From JBASEY01 sp964404285 (GTDB lineage: Bacteria; CSSED10-310), in assembly GCA_964404285.1 (NCBI GenBank), contig CAYOJK010000012.1:1-64000 (forward strand): DNA of 64,000 nt, written 5' to 3'. Made by a program: the position numbers and the translations under genes. Shown here piece by piece: positions 35,254 to 43,948 of the stretch (within the stretch, counting starts at the first letter, position 1; each line of letters opens with the position of its first letter). The notes under the pieces were generated by a model. That model saw only the letters and a list, made by a program, of their open reading frames with translations, did no database searches and had not been told where the DNA came from.

Positions 35254-37014
35254 ATGCCAGTGGAGATGGCGCCTAGTATGAGAAAACAAGAAAAAACCGC
35301 AATAATCGTCGCTTTCGTCGATTTGTTATCTATTATCGTCAAGTTTTTCCTGGCAGCGTTAACCGGCAGTTTATCCATTATGGCCGATGCATGGCATTCA
35401 TTCGGTGATTTGATCACGACTATCATGGTGTTTATCGCTCTGGTTTTAGATCGAAAAGAAAAAATCAAAGATGTTGACGCTGCTGACAAACAGGCTCGGT
35501 TTATTCGGCGGTCTTCTTGGGAACCTCGTGCGTGTGTGATAATCGGGATCGCTTTGATAGCTGTCGCAGCAAGAGTATTTAAAGAAATCTTCCTTGGAGG
35601 CACACCGGAAATCATTCGATACCCGGTTATTGCTGCTGCGATTGTGTTGCTCTTGATGCTGTTCAGTTATATTCGGTTTCGATTTGAAGAGAGTGTCGGC
35701 AAAGAAACTGATTCTCCAGCTCTTGTCGCAGACGCTTACCATTCAAAAGTCGATATTTACTCGTTGACATTGGCGCTGATTTCGCTTTTGAGTGAACACT
35801 TGGAAATTCGCATCGATCGCTGGATGGCCGGTATCATTGCTCTGATGATTTTAGCGATCGCCTTGAAAACGCTTTATAACGCTTTTTCCATCATGCTGAC
35901 TCAAAGCAATCAGGTCATACCGAAAGAACGAACCGTTGAGGACAAAGCAATTATATTCACGGTTGGTTATATCCATACTAAAAAGGATCACCTGATGTCC
36001 CGTTTAATAAACCGGTTTAACCTGAAAAATCCTGAAAAAACACGGCAACTTAGATCACGTTTTATTTCGGCAGGATTGGCTCTGGCCGTTATTGTCTGGA
36101 TTTTATCCGGTTTTTATATCGTCTCGTACAGTGAACAGGCGATTATTGAGCGATTGGGCAAACCCATCGACATCCTGAATCCTGTCGGTCCTGGGTTACA
36201 TTACGATTGGCCTAGGCCTATCAGCCGTATCAATCGTGTTGATACGGATTCTGTTCGTTGGATGCGTTTGGGATATGTGACCAAGGAGAGAACGGATATT
36301 ATTCTATGGACCAAAGCACACTATTTAAAGGAATACTCCGTTTTGACCGGGGACGGCGCGATTGTTGAGTTGGCAGCTAATCTCCACTATCGGGTTGTCG
36401 ATGCGGGTGCGTATCTTTATTCGGCCATTGAACCGGAAAGCCAACTTGAATTGATGTCGTATGAGACCTTATGCCGGTTGGCCGCTCAACATTCCCTTTT
36501 CGATATTTTGGCCTACGGTCGTAAAAAATTTGAACAGACAGTGACAGAATCAATTCAGTCTCTGGCAGATGCAGCTAATTTGGGAATTGAGGTTGTGCAA
36601 ATTTGTTTTCTGGATGTGCACCCACCAATGGAAGTAGCGCCGGCTTTTGAGGATGTCGTGAGCGCTCAAGAGGACTTGGAAACCTACATTGAGCAGGCCA
36701 GAGGTTATTATAAAGAGACTCTTCCATTGACGACTGGTGAAGCTGCATCCATGATAGTTCAGGCAGAAAGTTATCGGAAAGAAATCGTTGAAAAAGCTGG
36801 CGGACAGGCTGACGCATTCCTTTCTGTCACCAATGCCTTCAAGCGCCACAAATCAATAAACAGATACCGAGTAAGGTTTGATGCCCTTGATTTTTGGTTA
36901 TCAGGAAAACCTTTATGGCTGATTGACAGTCGTGTATCGAAACGGCCATTGGATCTGTTTATCTCCCAATCAAACCCAAACACGGTTTCAGGGGTAATGG
37001 TTAACGATGAGTAA
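35254..37014 (+). CDS. Cation diffusion facilitator fused to an SPFH (HflK-like) domain
   Basis: Fusion protein of 586 aa. Residues about 15-215 are a CDF transporter with six predicted helices and both metal sites intact: Asp45-xx-His48-xxx-Asp52 in TM2 and Asp160-xx-His163-xxx-Asp167 in TM5. The CDF cytoplasmic regulatory domain is missing; a TM helix (about 270-290) and an SPFH/band-7 domain (about 291-520) take its place, beginning VSYSEQAIIERLGKP and including the VHPPMEVAPAFEDVVSAQED coiled region of HflK. It would place a Zn/Mn-type efflux pump inside a large SPFH membrane cage. Start ATG 35254; ATG 35278 is an alternative. It overlaps the next SPFH gene by eight bases. Unusual architecture. 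Confidence 0.75.
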   Translation: MPVEMAPSMRKQEKTAIIVAFVDLLSIIVKFFLAALTGSLSIMADAWHSFGDLITTIMVFIALVLDRKEKIKDVDAADKQARFIRRSSWEPRACVIIGIALIAVAARVFKEIFLGGTPEIIRYPVIAAAIVLLLMLFSYIRFRFEESVGKETDSPALVADAYHSKVDIYSLTLALISLLSEHLEIRIDRWMAGIIALMILAIALKTLYNAFSIMLTQSNQVIPKERTVEDKAIIFTVGYIHTKKDHLMSRLINRFNLKNPEKTRQLRSRFISAGLALAVIVWILSGFYIVSYSEQAIIERLGKPIDILNPVGPGLHYDWPRPISRINRVDTDSVRWMRLGYVTKERTDIILWTKAHYLKEYSVLTGDGAIVELAANLHYRVVDAGAYLYSAIEPESQLELMSYETLCRLAAQHSLFDILAYGRKKFEQTVTESIQSLADAANLGIEVVQICFLDVHPPMEVAPAFEDVVSAQEDLETYIEQARGYYKETLPLTTGEAASMIVQAESYRKEIVEKAGGQADAFLSVTNAFKRHKSINRYRVRFDALDFWLSGKPLWLIDSRVSKRPLDLFISQSNPNTVSGVMVNDE

Positions 37015-37903
37015 AACAATGAATACCAAAACTATAATTGTTCCCGTGATCATCCTCGGGATATTGATTGTGCTCTTGGCCTTGAGTCTTTATACGGTTT
37101 CAACGGATGAGTATGCCGTTATCACACACTTTGGGAAACCGGGAAAAATCCATAAGCAGCCCGGGCTCTATATCAAATGGCCGGCGCCGATATCTGTGGC
37201 AAACCGAATAGACAAAAAACTCCAGGCTTATGAAACACCATTGATCGAATACCTCACCGGTGACAAGAAAAACCTGTTAATCCAAGCCTATATTTTATGG
37301 CGAGTGAACGATCCATTGGTTTTCTTTCAAGCAATTCACAACACGGAATCCGCACGACAAAAACTCGACGATGTTGTCTGCTCATTAGTCGCATCGACTT
37401 TCGGTGAATATCGAATGGATCAGATCATTTCGACAGAGATCGAAAACATACAAACAAGCAATATTGTCGACAAAATCATTGCCGACTCCCAAAAAAGAAT
37501 CAATTCCTATGGGATCACCATTGAAAAAGTCGGTTTTTCCCGGATTGCGCTTCCTGACGACAATGCCAGAAGTGTTTACCGACGGATGATAGCTGAGCGA
37601 TCGGCTATCGCTAACGAATATCGCGCACAAGGGAGACAGCGAGCCACGGAAATACGAGCGGAAGCGGATAGGGAGCGAAGTGATATTTTGGCTGTAGCGT
37701 ACCGTGATGCGGAAATTATTCGTGGTCAAGCGGATGCTGAGGCTGCGGAAATATATGGAAAAGCCTATTCACAAAACCCGGAATTTTTCGCATTCATCAG
37801 GACTTTAGAAACTGAGAAAAAGATCATGGGGGAAAAAACTACCGTGATTCTTTCCATGGACTCGGAATTGTTTGAACCCCTTCATCAGAAACAGACACGA
37901 TAA
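37007..37903 (+). CDS. SPFH/band-7 protein, HflC-like
   Basis: Protein of 298 aa with an N-terminal TM helix (about 6-28), then an SPFH domain beginning TVSTDEYAVITHFGKPGKIHKQPGLYIKWP (about 27-56), and a basic coiled coil with RMIAERSAIANEYRAQGRQRATEIRAEADRE (about 185-215), the HflC signature. HflC with HflK forms a cage round the FtsH protease in the inner membrane. It is the second of three SPFH genes; ATG at 37007 overlaps the CDF-SPFH stop, and an alternative ATG is at 37019. No ftsH lies nearby. The HflC family call is firm; the partner is inferred. Confidence 0.85.
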   Translation: MSKTMNTKTIIVPVIILGILIVLLALSLYTVSTDEYAVITHFGKPGKIHKQPGLYIKWPAPISVANRIDKKLQAYETPLIEYLTGDKKNLLIQAYILWRVNDPLVFFQAIHNTESARQKLDDVVCSLVASTFGEYRMDQIISTEIENIQTSNIVDKIIADSQKRINSYGITIEKVGFSRIALPDDNARSVYRRMIAERSAIANEYRAQGRQRATEIRAEADRERSDILAVAYRDAEIIRGQADAEAAEIYGKAYSQNPEFFAFIRTLETEKKIMGEKTTVILSMDSELFEPLHQKQTR

Positions 37904-37907
37904 AGAA

Positions 37908-38933
37908 ATGAATAACAGCCACTCTCCACAACCTACACCTTTAAACAGTGATTTTGATCATCAATTGTCAATGATGAAAAAAATTCTGTCACGCTCCTAC
38001 GGCATCGCTCTGATATTGCTGGGATTACTCTATGTATCAACCTGTGTGCGCCAAGTTAAAGTTCAGGAAACCGGTATCGTCTTACGATTTGGAAAAATTG
38101 TTCGACACCATGTCGATCCAGGTATCTGTATTAAAATGCCGTGGCCTATTGATAAGTTGATAACAGTAAAAACCCGCTCAGTCGAAACCATCCAAGCCGG
38201 ATTTGGCGCTGATCCACAAAAAGTTGATGATTTTGAGCGTATGTATGGCCCTATTGAGCAGATGGCGCAAGGAACCCTGTCCATACCCTATATTGTCACC
38301 GGCGATAAAAACATTTTACACTTGCTTGTTCTGGTCAATTTCATGATCAAGGATCCCGTCACCTATTTGTTCGATGTCGGGCAACCTTCAAAAATTCTGG
38401 AATTACTTGTTCAGAACGTCATTCTTGACAGCGTATCCGGCATGGAAGTCGATCAGTTGTTAGTCTCCGGAAGAATCGAACTGCGTGACCTTGTCGCAGA
38501 CCGACTGGCAGACCTTATGAAACAGCATCGCCTTGGGTTGGATATTTTGTCGGTCGAAATACGCAATGTCAGGCCGCCTCGATCGACTATTCATGCGTTT
38601 AACGACGTTATAAACGCGCAGGAAGAGAGCCGTGAAATCGTGCATCAAGCAGAAGCTTATGCGATGAGCATCATGCCTGAAGCACACGCAGATGCTTTAA
38701 AAATGACGACAGATGCCGAAGCTTATAAAAACCGGGTTCTTGAAACCGCTCGAGGAGAAGCCGGTCGTTTTGAGCTTCTTGCCGCTGAATATCGAAATTA
38801 TCCGGAGGTCACACGAGAAAGACTTCGACAAGATGTGCTTGCAGAGGTCTATCCAACTATCACAAAATATGTCTTAGGCTCCGACAGCAGTGGAGATCTT
38901 CCAGCAAATTTACGTTTTTTATCTGCACCCTGA
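37908..38933 (+). CDS. SPFH/band-7 protein, HflK-like
   Basis: Protein of 341 aa. A short N-terminal tail, a TM helix (about 27-46), then an SPFH domain (VKVQETGIVLRFGKIVRHHVDPGICIKMPWPIDKL) and a C-terminal coiled coil with VEIRNVRPPRSTIHAFNDVINAQEESREIVHQAEAYA, the HflK layout. A frame start at 37872 would overlap the previous gene by 32 bases; the ATG at 37908, four bases after that gene's stop, is preferred, although the SD is weak. It completes an array of CDF-SPFH, HflC-like and HflK-like genes, so the three products probably share one hetero-oligomer. Confidence 0.8.
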   Translation: MNNSHSPQPTPLNSDFDHQLSMMKKILSRSYGIALILLGLLYVSTCVRQVKVQETGIVLRFGKIVRHHVDPGICIKMPWPIDKLITVKTRSVETIQAGFGADPQKVDDFERMYGPIEQMAQGTLSIPYIVTGDKNILHLLVLVNFMIKDPVTYLFDVGQPSKILELLVQNVILDSVSGMEVDQLLVSGRIELRDLVADRLADLMKQHRLGLDILSVEIRNVRPPRSTIHAFNDVINAQEESREIVHQAEAYAMSIMPEAHADALKMTTDAEAYKNRVLETARGEAGRFELLAAEYRNYPEVTRERLRQDVLAEVYPTITKYVLGSDSSGDLPANLRFLSAP

Positions 38934-38987
38934 ATTGGTTTTTTTCTCAACTGACCAGCCCCTGACAAATCAGAGTCATAAATTTAA

Positions 38988-40829
38988 TTAAGTTTCTATT
39001 TTCAGCCGCTGCATTCGGTATCTTAGCGTCGATTCCGACAATCCCAATGCTTTTGCCGCCTTTGTCACAATCTTACGATTTTGTTCCAAAGCCGTAAGAA
39101 TCAGACTGGTTTCCAATGCGTCCAACTGACAACGTAAACCCATGCTTTTAGGAGAGGCCCCTGAAGGTTGATCACACAGCCTATACGGTAAATCGCCGAT
39201 CTGTATTTCATCTTCATGACACACTGCCGCTATATAACTCATCATGTCACGTAACTCTGTGATATTGCCAGGCCATGAATGACGAACAAGCAACTCCGCC
39301 ACCTGAGGATTGAATTCGGGCACAGCTCGATTTGACGGTAAATATTCACGCAGAAAATGTTTTGCCAACAACAGTATGTCTTCATTTCGCTCTTTCAATG
39401 ATGGTAAAAACAGCTTTGTAGGATAGGTCAATTCCAGCAGCTCGGAACTGAATATGTTGTCTCCAACCATTTTTTCCGGATGAACAGAAGACGATACGAT
39501 TAAACGAACCGAGATATTTATAAACCGCCGGCCATTGTTTCCGGGTAAACTCTCACCACTCAATGCAACCGCCAACTGCTTCTGAATATCAAGCGGAACC
39601 GCCGTTATCTCCTGAATATAAAGTGTTCCATCACGCGCAATTTCAAACAACCCAGGCTTCGTTTCGTTTTCTTCCGCCCCAAATAAAACCTCCTTGATTC
39701 TATCTCGAGGAGTCGATAAAGCATCCATAAACACAAACGGAAAATCTTTTCTATCACTGAAAACATGAATCCGCTTGGCTAATGTCAAACGGCCGGTTCC
39801 ACGTTCACCCTGTATAAAAACGTGGCGGTCTGATCGAGCGACACGCATCGCAATGAACATCAGTTGCTGATATTTTTTGTTTGAACTATGACTCTTAAGT
39901 TCAGTTTCTGTGGGTATTTTACCAAAAAAGTGTAATCGTTCAGCCTCATATCCGCTGAGTTTATTTTCCTGAAGCTTTTGATCGATAATTCTTGTTATCG
40001 CCACAGCGAATAACCGGGCCAAGTGACACAAAATGCTCAGGTCATCATCGTTAAAAGCTTTCTTTCCGACAGATCGATCAAGATAGATGACGGTTCGGGT
40101 TAACCCCGAATCGATACCCGCGGCACATATAAAAGATCCTATACCCTTTTTCCCAAGAGCAGCAAAATGGTCTTTCGATTTGGCTTTAGGCAAAGCAATG
40201 CAAGCGCCTTGTTCTGCTGCCACATCACATATATCGGATGGATAATGAACAATCTCACCTTTTTTTGCATGGATCGTTCTGCCGGTCTCACTATCGGAAC
40301 ATTTTAAAAGAGCAATTCCATTGTCTGCATCCAGAACACTCATTATCTTTCTCAATATCAGACCTGATTGCTGTCGGCTGAACCTAAAGTTCATAATATC
40401 ATCGAATACACCAATTAAATCCTTTGCGTTGGCGCTGAAAAAACCCGTATCTTTTTCAAGTATCTCTGAAACCGAAAGGTAGTGGGATGGAGAAACAACC
40501 AAATCAAAGCTTTCAGCTTTCATTTCGCCTTTGATTTCCAAACTTATAGTACTATTTCCCATACGGATAGACGTTCCAGGAGAAATTCGTTTTTCTCGGG
40601 TAATCGGCGAATTTTTGATATAGGTGCCGTTTGAGCTTCCCAGATCACTGATCGTTATCTTGTCAGGCGCCTCTATTCGTAAAGCGGCATGTCGCCGCGA
40701 AATCTCCGGGTCAAGAATCCTTACATCACAGGAAGCATCCCGACCAATAATAACTTCGTTCTTTTCTAATAGAACGCTGCGGGTTTTACTGTTAGGAGCT
40801 TTGATACGCAAGCTAATTGAAATATTCAT
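38988..40829 (-). CDS. FHA-GAF-degenerate AAA+-Fis transcription regulator
   Basis: Regulator of 613 aa. FHA domain (about 5-95) with Gly29-Arg30, Ser44-Arg-Arg-His47 and Asn67-Gly is intact for phosphothreonine binding. A GAF-like domain follows (about 140-285). The AAA+ domain (about 315-550) is that of sigma54 activators but damaged: Walker A is GERGTGR (341-347, Lys replaced by Arg), Walker B is GTLYIQEI (401-408, Asp replaced by Gln), and the GAFTGA loop is absent (LFGAEENETKPGLFEIA). A Fis-type HTH ends the protein (586-608). It should bind DNA but probably neither hydrolyses ATP well nor contacts sigma54. ATG 40829 has AGGAGG five to six bases upstream. Divergent from tldD, with a palindrome between them. 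Confidence 0.8.
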   Translation of the reverse strand: MNISISLRIKAPNSKTRSVLLEKNEVIIGRDASCDVRILDPEISRRHAALRIEAPDKITISDLGSSNGTYIKNSPITREKRISPGTSIRMGNSTISLEIKGEMKAESFDLVVSPSHYLSVSEILEKDTGFFSANAKDLIGVFDDIMNFRFSRQQSGLILRKIMSVLDADNGIALLKCSDSETGRTIHAKKGEIVHYPSDICDVAAEQGACIALPKAKSKDHFAALGKKGIGSFICAAGIDSGLTRTVIYLDRSVGKKAFNDDDLSILCHLARLFAVAITRIIDQKLQENKLSGYEAERLHFFGKIPTETELKSHSSNKKYQQLMFIAMRVARSDRHVFIQGERGTGRLTLAKRIHVFSDRKDFPFVFMDALSTPRDRIKEVLFGAEENETKPGLFEIARDGTLYIQEITAVPLDIQKQLAVALSGESLPGNNGRRFINISVRLIVSSSVHPEKMVGDNIFSSELLELTYPTKLFLPSLKERNEDILLLAKHFLREYLPSNRAVPEFNPQVAELLVRHSWPGNITELRDMMSYIAAVCHEDEIQIGDLPYRLCDQPSGASPKSMGLRCQLDALETSLILTALEQNRKIVTKAAKALGLSESTLRYRMQRLKIET

Positions 40830-40920
40830 GAAATCCTCCTGATAGGCGGAAATTTTAAATTTTCCGGCAGGACGCACACATCTAGAAAAAACCTTTTTCC
40901 AAGCCTATTGTAACTATTGA

Positions 40921-40949
40921 TTGACCTTAAATCGACAAAATTTTACACT
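40921..40949 (+). promoter_or_regulatory. Possible sigma70 promoter of the first tldD/tldE pair
   Basis: TTGACC (40921-40926, five of six), 17-bp spacer, TACACT (40944-40949, four of six). It lies between the FHA regulator and tldD and points to tldD. The palindrome at 40983-41001 sits just downstream of the expected transcription start. Confidence 0.4.
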
Positions 40950-40982
40950 CTCCCTCGGCACATGCTGCCATTCCAATCTTGG

Positions 40983-41001
40983 TATCTTGAATATCAAGAT
41001 A
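40983..41001. promoter_or_regulatory. Candidate operator: 19-bp palindrome
   Basis: TATCTTGA-ATA-TCAAGATA is a perfect 8-bp inverted repeat with a 3-bp centre, between the putative promoter and the tldD start and in the shared region with the divergent FHA/Fis regulator. A dimeric regulator site is the simplest reading; the neighbouring regulator is the obvious suspect. Confidence 0.5.
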
Positions 41002-41065
41002 GAATCATAACTGCAATGCCGGGTAAACTGCCGGATGCGCTGAAGAAAATATTAAGGAGAAGGTA

Positions 41066-42520
41066 ATGGTTGATGTGGATAAATTACTCGAAACCGCCTT
41101 GAACGAGGCGGCGAACAAAAAACTCGAATTTTTGGAAAGCCATTGGGGAAGATACCAAGAACAATTCCTCCGAGCTCGCGACCAGGTAGTCGATATTATT
41201 TCGGATAAAACCAGTGAAGGAATGAATGTCAGAGTGTTTCACAAAGGCGCTTGGGGATTTGCTGCCGGCATCGTCATGACAGAAGACGATATGGCCAAAC
41301 TTGTTCGAAAAGCTATAGAGGTAGCTAGAGCCGGGGCTAGAATTTCCAAAATACCCATTGTCCTGACACCATTAAAGGCCTATGAATCACAATGGCAATC
41401 AGCTTTTCAAATAGACCCGTTCACTGTCCCATTGCAGGAGAAACTCGATCTTTTACTTGCGATAAATGCGTCTATGGCAGGTGTAAACCGTGTCAGTGAG
41501 ACGTCATCGAACATGTTTTTCCATAGAACCGACAAAAAATATGTCAACACGTTAGGCAGCCGTATTGACCAAGTGATGGTGAGCGGAGATGCTGATTTCT
41601 ATGCTACCGCTGTAGGTAACAATCGACATGAAACAAGGAGCTATCAAAGCTTGCAACAGGCAGTAGGATATGAAGGTATCCGACCTGATGACCTTTTAGC
41701 CGCTGCGCCTCGTGTTGCCAGGGAAGCCGTTGAACTGTTGGATGCCAAGCCCTGGGATGGTAACACAGCAGACCTGATTTTGATGCCGAACCACACTCGC
41801 CTTGTCATTCATGAATCCATCGGACACGCTACCGAACTCGATAGAGTCCTGGGATGGGAATCCGATTACGCCGGAACATCTTTTGCCACCCCGGACAAAT
41901 TGAATCACTATCGATACGGTTCGGAACTGTTCAATGTCACCGCTGATAGAACACTCCCAAATGGCCTGGCAACCTGTGCTTTTGACGATGAAGGTGTTCC
42001 GGCGGATAGATGGAAACTCATCGAAAACGGTATTTTAGTCGATTACTCGACAACGCGTGATACCGCGCCTTTGATCAGCCGAAAAAACAGCCACGGTTGT
42101 TCCCGAGCCGATCATTGGAGTTCTTTTCCTATTCTCAGAATGGCAAACATCGGCATCGACCCTGGGCCGAAAGGTTCGCCTACGCTGACTCAACTGATTG
42201 AAGACACGGATAATGGTATCCTGGTTGATGGAATGGCCGCTTTTAGCATCGATCACCAGCGCCTGAATTTTCAATTCAGCGGCGAATATTGCAGACGTAT
42301 TCGAAAGGGAAAAATTGAAGAACCACTATGGAATATTGTTTATGACGGCGCCAATCCAACATTCTGGAGTTCTCTCGACAGCATCTGCGACGCCGAAGAA
42401 TGGCGACCTTATGGTCTGATGGGCTGTGCAAAAGGTCAACCCGTTCAAAACGCCACCTTGACACATGGCAGCGCACCATTACGCCTGAAAAATATCTCGA
42501 TACGGAGGAATGCGAAATGA
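41066..42520 (+). CDS. tldD: TldD-like metalloprotease subunit (pair 1)
   Basis: TldD/PmbA family protein of 484 aa, the catalytic half of the TldD-TldE metalloprotease. The zinc motif HESIGHATELD (about residues 251-261; HExxxH) is intact. Downstream, KNSHGCSR and the C-terminal FQFSGEYCRRIRKGKI are family features. In E. coli the heterodimer trims unfolded peptides such as microcin B17 precursor and CcdA. ATG with AAGGAGAAGG just upstream. It overlaps the next gene (ATGA). The N-terminal part is slightly divergent from the second TldD at 62105, so the two are distinct paralogues. Confidence 0.88.
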   Translation: MVDVDKLLETALNEAANKKLEFLESHWGRYQEQFLRARDQVVDIISDKTSEGMNVRVFHKGAWGFAAGIVMTEDDMAKLVRKAIEVARAGARISKIPIVLTPLKAYESQWQSAFQIDPFTVPLQEKLDLLLAINASMAGVNRVSETSSNMFFHRTDKKYVNTLGSRIDQVMVSGDADFYATAVGNNRHETRSYQSLQQAVGYEGIRPDDLLAAAPRVAREAVELLDAKPWDGNTADLILMPNHTRLVIHESIGHATELDRVLGWESDYAGTSFATPDKLNHYRYGSELFNVTADRTLPNGLATCAFDDEGVPADRWKLIENGILVDYSTTRDTAPLISRKNSHGCSRADHWSSFPILRMANIGIDPGPKGSPTLTQLIEDTDNGILVDGMAAFSIDHQRLNFQFSGEYCRRIRKGKIEEPLWNIVYDGANPTFWSSLDSICDAEEWRPYGLMGCAKGQPVQNATLTHGSAPLRLKNISIRRNAK

Positions 42521-43887
42521 CATTATTGAATACCGAAATTCTTTTGGAGACAGTTCTGGAAAAAGCCAGAAAACATGGAGCCGATCATGCTGCTGCCATT
42601 CTATCGCAAGATCACAAGGGTTCCATTCGCTTTGCAGCCAATCGAATTACACAACATAAAACCCATCAAAATACCTCGCTAATTTTGGCTGTAGCAATCG
42701 GCAGAAGAGAAGCTGTCATTCAAACCAATTTGCTTCAAAATAATAACCTGGATGATCTGGCTAAAAAAGCGATTGAATTTGCCCGGAACGCGCCGGAAAA
42801 CCCGGAATTTTTTGAACCTATAAACCCGCAGAAGTATACAGATACTGAAGCTTGGTTCGAAAGCACCGCCCAGCTCCATGTCAACTCTCGCGCCGAAGCC
42901 GTAAAAACAATATGTGAAATGGCCGAAACAGAAGATGTCAATATATATGGAAATCTGGATACAACAGAAAAAAATAACACTGTTGGAAATACTAAAGGTT
43001 TATTTGTTGAACAGCCTTCTACAGAAATTTCCCTCTCCCTCTCTACTCGAACCCGCAACCATGATGGAAGCAGCCAGGCACATCTATGGACAGGTGATTG
43101 GAATGATTTTTCATACCAAGAAAGCGTGGAACGAACAATACGAATTGCTAAACAATCAGCAAACCCACGCCCATTGGATCCCGGAACATACACCGTCATT
43201 CTGTCACCTAAAGCGCTCTCTGAATACCTGATGTTTCTGATTTTTTCCATGGATGCTCGTGAAGCTGATAAAGGTCACTCCTTTTTCGGAAAATCCGCAA
43301 ATAATAGTAGATTAGGCGATAAATGTTTCAAGGAGTTTATCTCGATAAAAAGTGTCACCTATCATCCAGAACTGCCAACGTTGAAATTCGGAGGCGCTAC
43401 CGGTTCAGGAGGTTCACATGCCGGCAAAGTCTTCAGCATGGGCTTGCCGGTCAAAACCGTGGAGTGGATCAAAGAAGGTGTTGTCAACAATTTACAACAT
43501 TCACCTTATTATGCTCGTTTGAAAAATATCGACCCGATAGCATATCCACCAAACTTATTAATGCTAGGAGGAATGTCCTCTTACGAAAACTTGATTGCCG
43601 GCGTTGACAAAGGGCTTTTGATTGAATCCTTCTGGTATGTCAACCCCCTTGATTGGAGTCGCCTAGAGCTCACCGGCCTGACGCGCGATGGTGTTTTCTT
43701 GATTGAAAACGGGGAAATCCGTTATCCAGTCAACAATTTTCGTTTTAATGATTCACCGATAAACAGCCTAAACCGGATAACCGATATGACGCCAATCCTA
43801 AAAACTTACGGCGAATATTTACCGGGATATTTCCCTTGGGTGCGGATAGATGGATTTCATTTGTCCAGCGTTTCACATGCCGTGTGA
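42517..43887 (+). CDS. tldE: TldE/PmbA-like subunit (pair 1)
   Basis: Non-catalytic partner of TldD, 456 aa. It has the PmbA/TldE layout but no HExxxH motif, as usual. Family features are an N-terminal alpha/beta region with ARKHGADHAAAILSQDHKGS, a middle LDPGTYTVILSPKALSEYL, and a C-terminal GLTRDGVFLIENGEIRYPVNNFRFNDSP, a strong PmbA/TldE tail. The frame extends upstream to 42400, but the ATG at 42517 overlaps the tldD stop by four bases and starts the conserved fold. It would complete a heterodimer that cuts unfolded peptides in the cytoplasm. Confidence 0.85.
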   Translation: MTLLNTEILLETVLEKARKHGADHAAAILSQDHKGSIRFAANRITQHKTHQNTSLILAVAIGRREAVIQTNLLQNNNLDDLAKKAIEFARNAPENPEFFEPINPQKYTDTEAWFESTAQLHVNSRAEAVKTICEMAETEDVNIYGNLDTTEKNNTVGNTKGLFVEQPSTEISLSLSTRTRNHDGSSQAHLWTGDWNDFSYQESVERTIRIAKQSANPRPLDPGTYTVILSPKALSEYLMFLIFSMDAREADKGHSFFGKSANNSRLGDKCFKEFISIKSVTYHPELPTLKFGGATGSGGSHAGKVFSMGLPVKTVEWIKEGVVNNLQHSPYYARLKNIDPIAYPPNLLMLGGMSSYENLIAGVDKGLLIESFWYVNPLDWSRLELTGLTRDGVFLIENGEIRYPVNNFRFNDSPINSLNRITDMTPILKTYGEYLPGYFPWVRIDGFHLSSVSHAV

Positions 43888-43897
43888 GCGAAACGCT
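43867..43897 (+). terminator. Possible terminator hairpin after tldE
   Basis: AGCGTTTC (43867-43874) and GAAACGCT (43890-43897) form an 8-bp stem that spans the tldE stop codon, with CAC/GTG pairing inside the loop. A second small stem (CGAAAC-GCT-GTTTCG) overlaps it. The T-run that follows is poor, so efficiency is doubtful. Confidence 0.35.
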
Positions 43898-43948
43898 GTT
43901 TCGACAACATCTCGTTTTAGGAATTAAACGTTTTAATGATGGCACATG

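Noticed and set aside
43011..43250. Antisense open frame within tldE (42735-43250)
   Set aside because: It shares codons with a well-conserved gene and shows no motif or SD; ordinary shadow frame.
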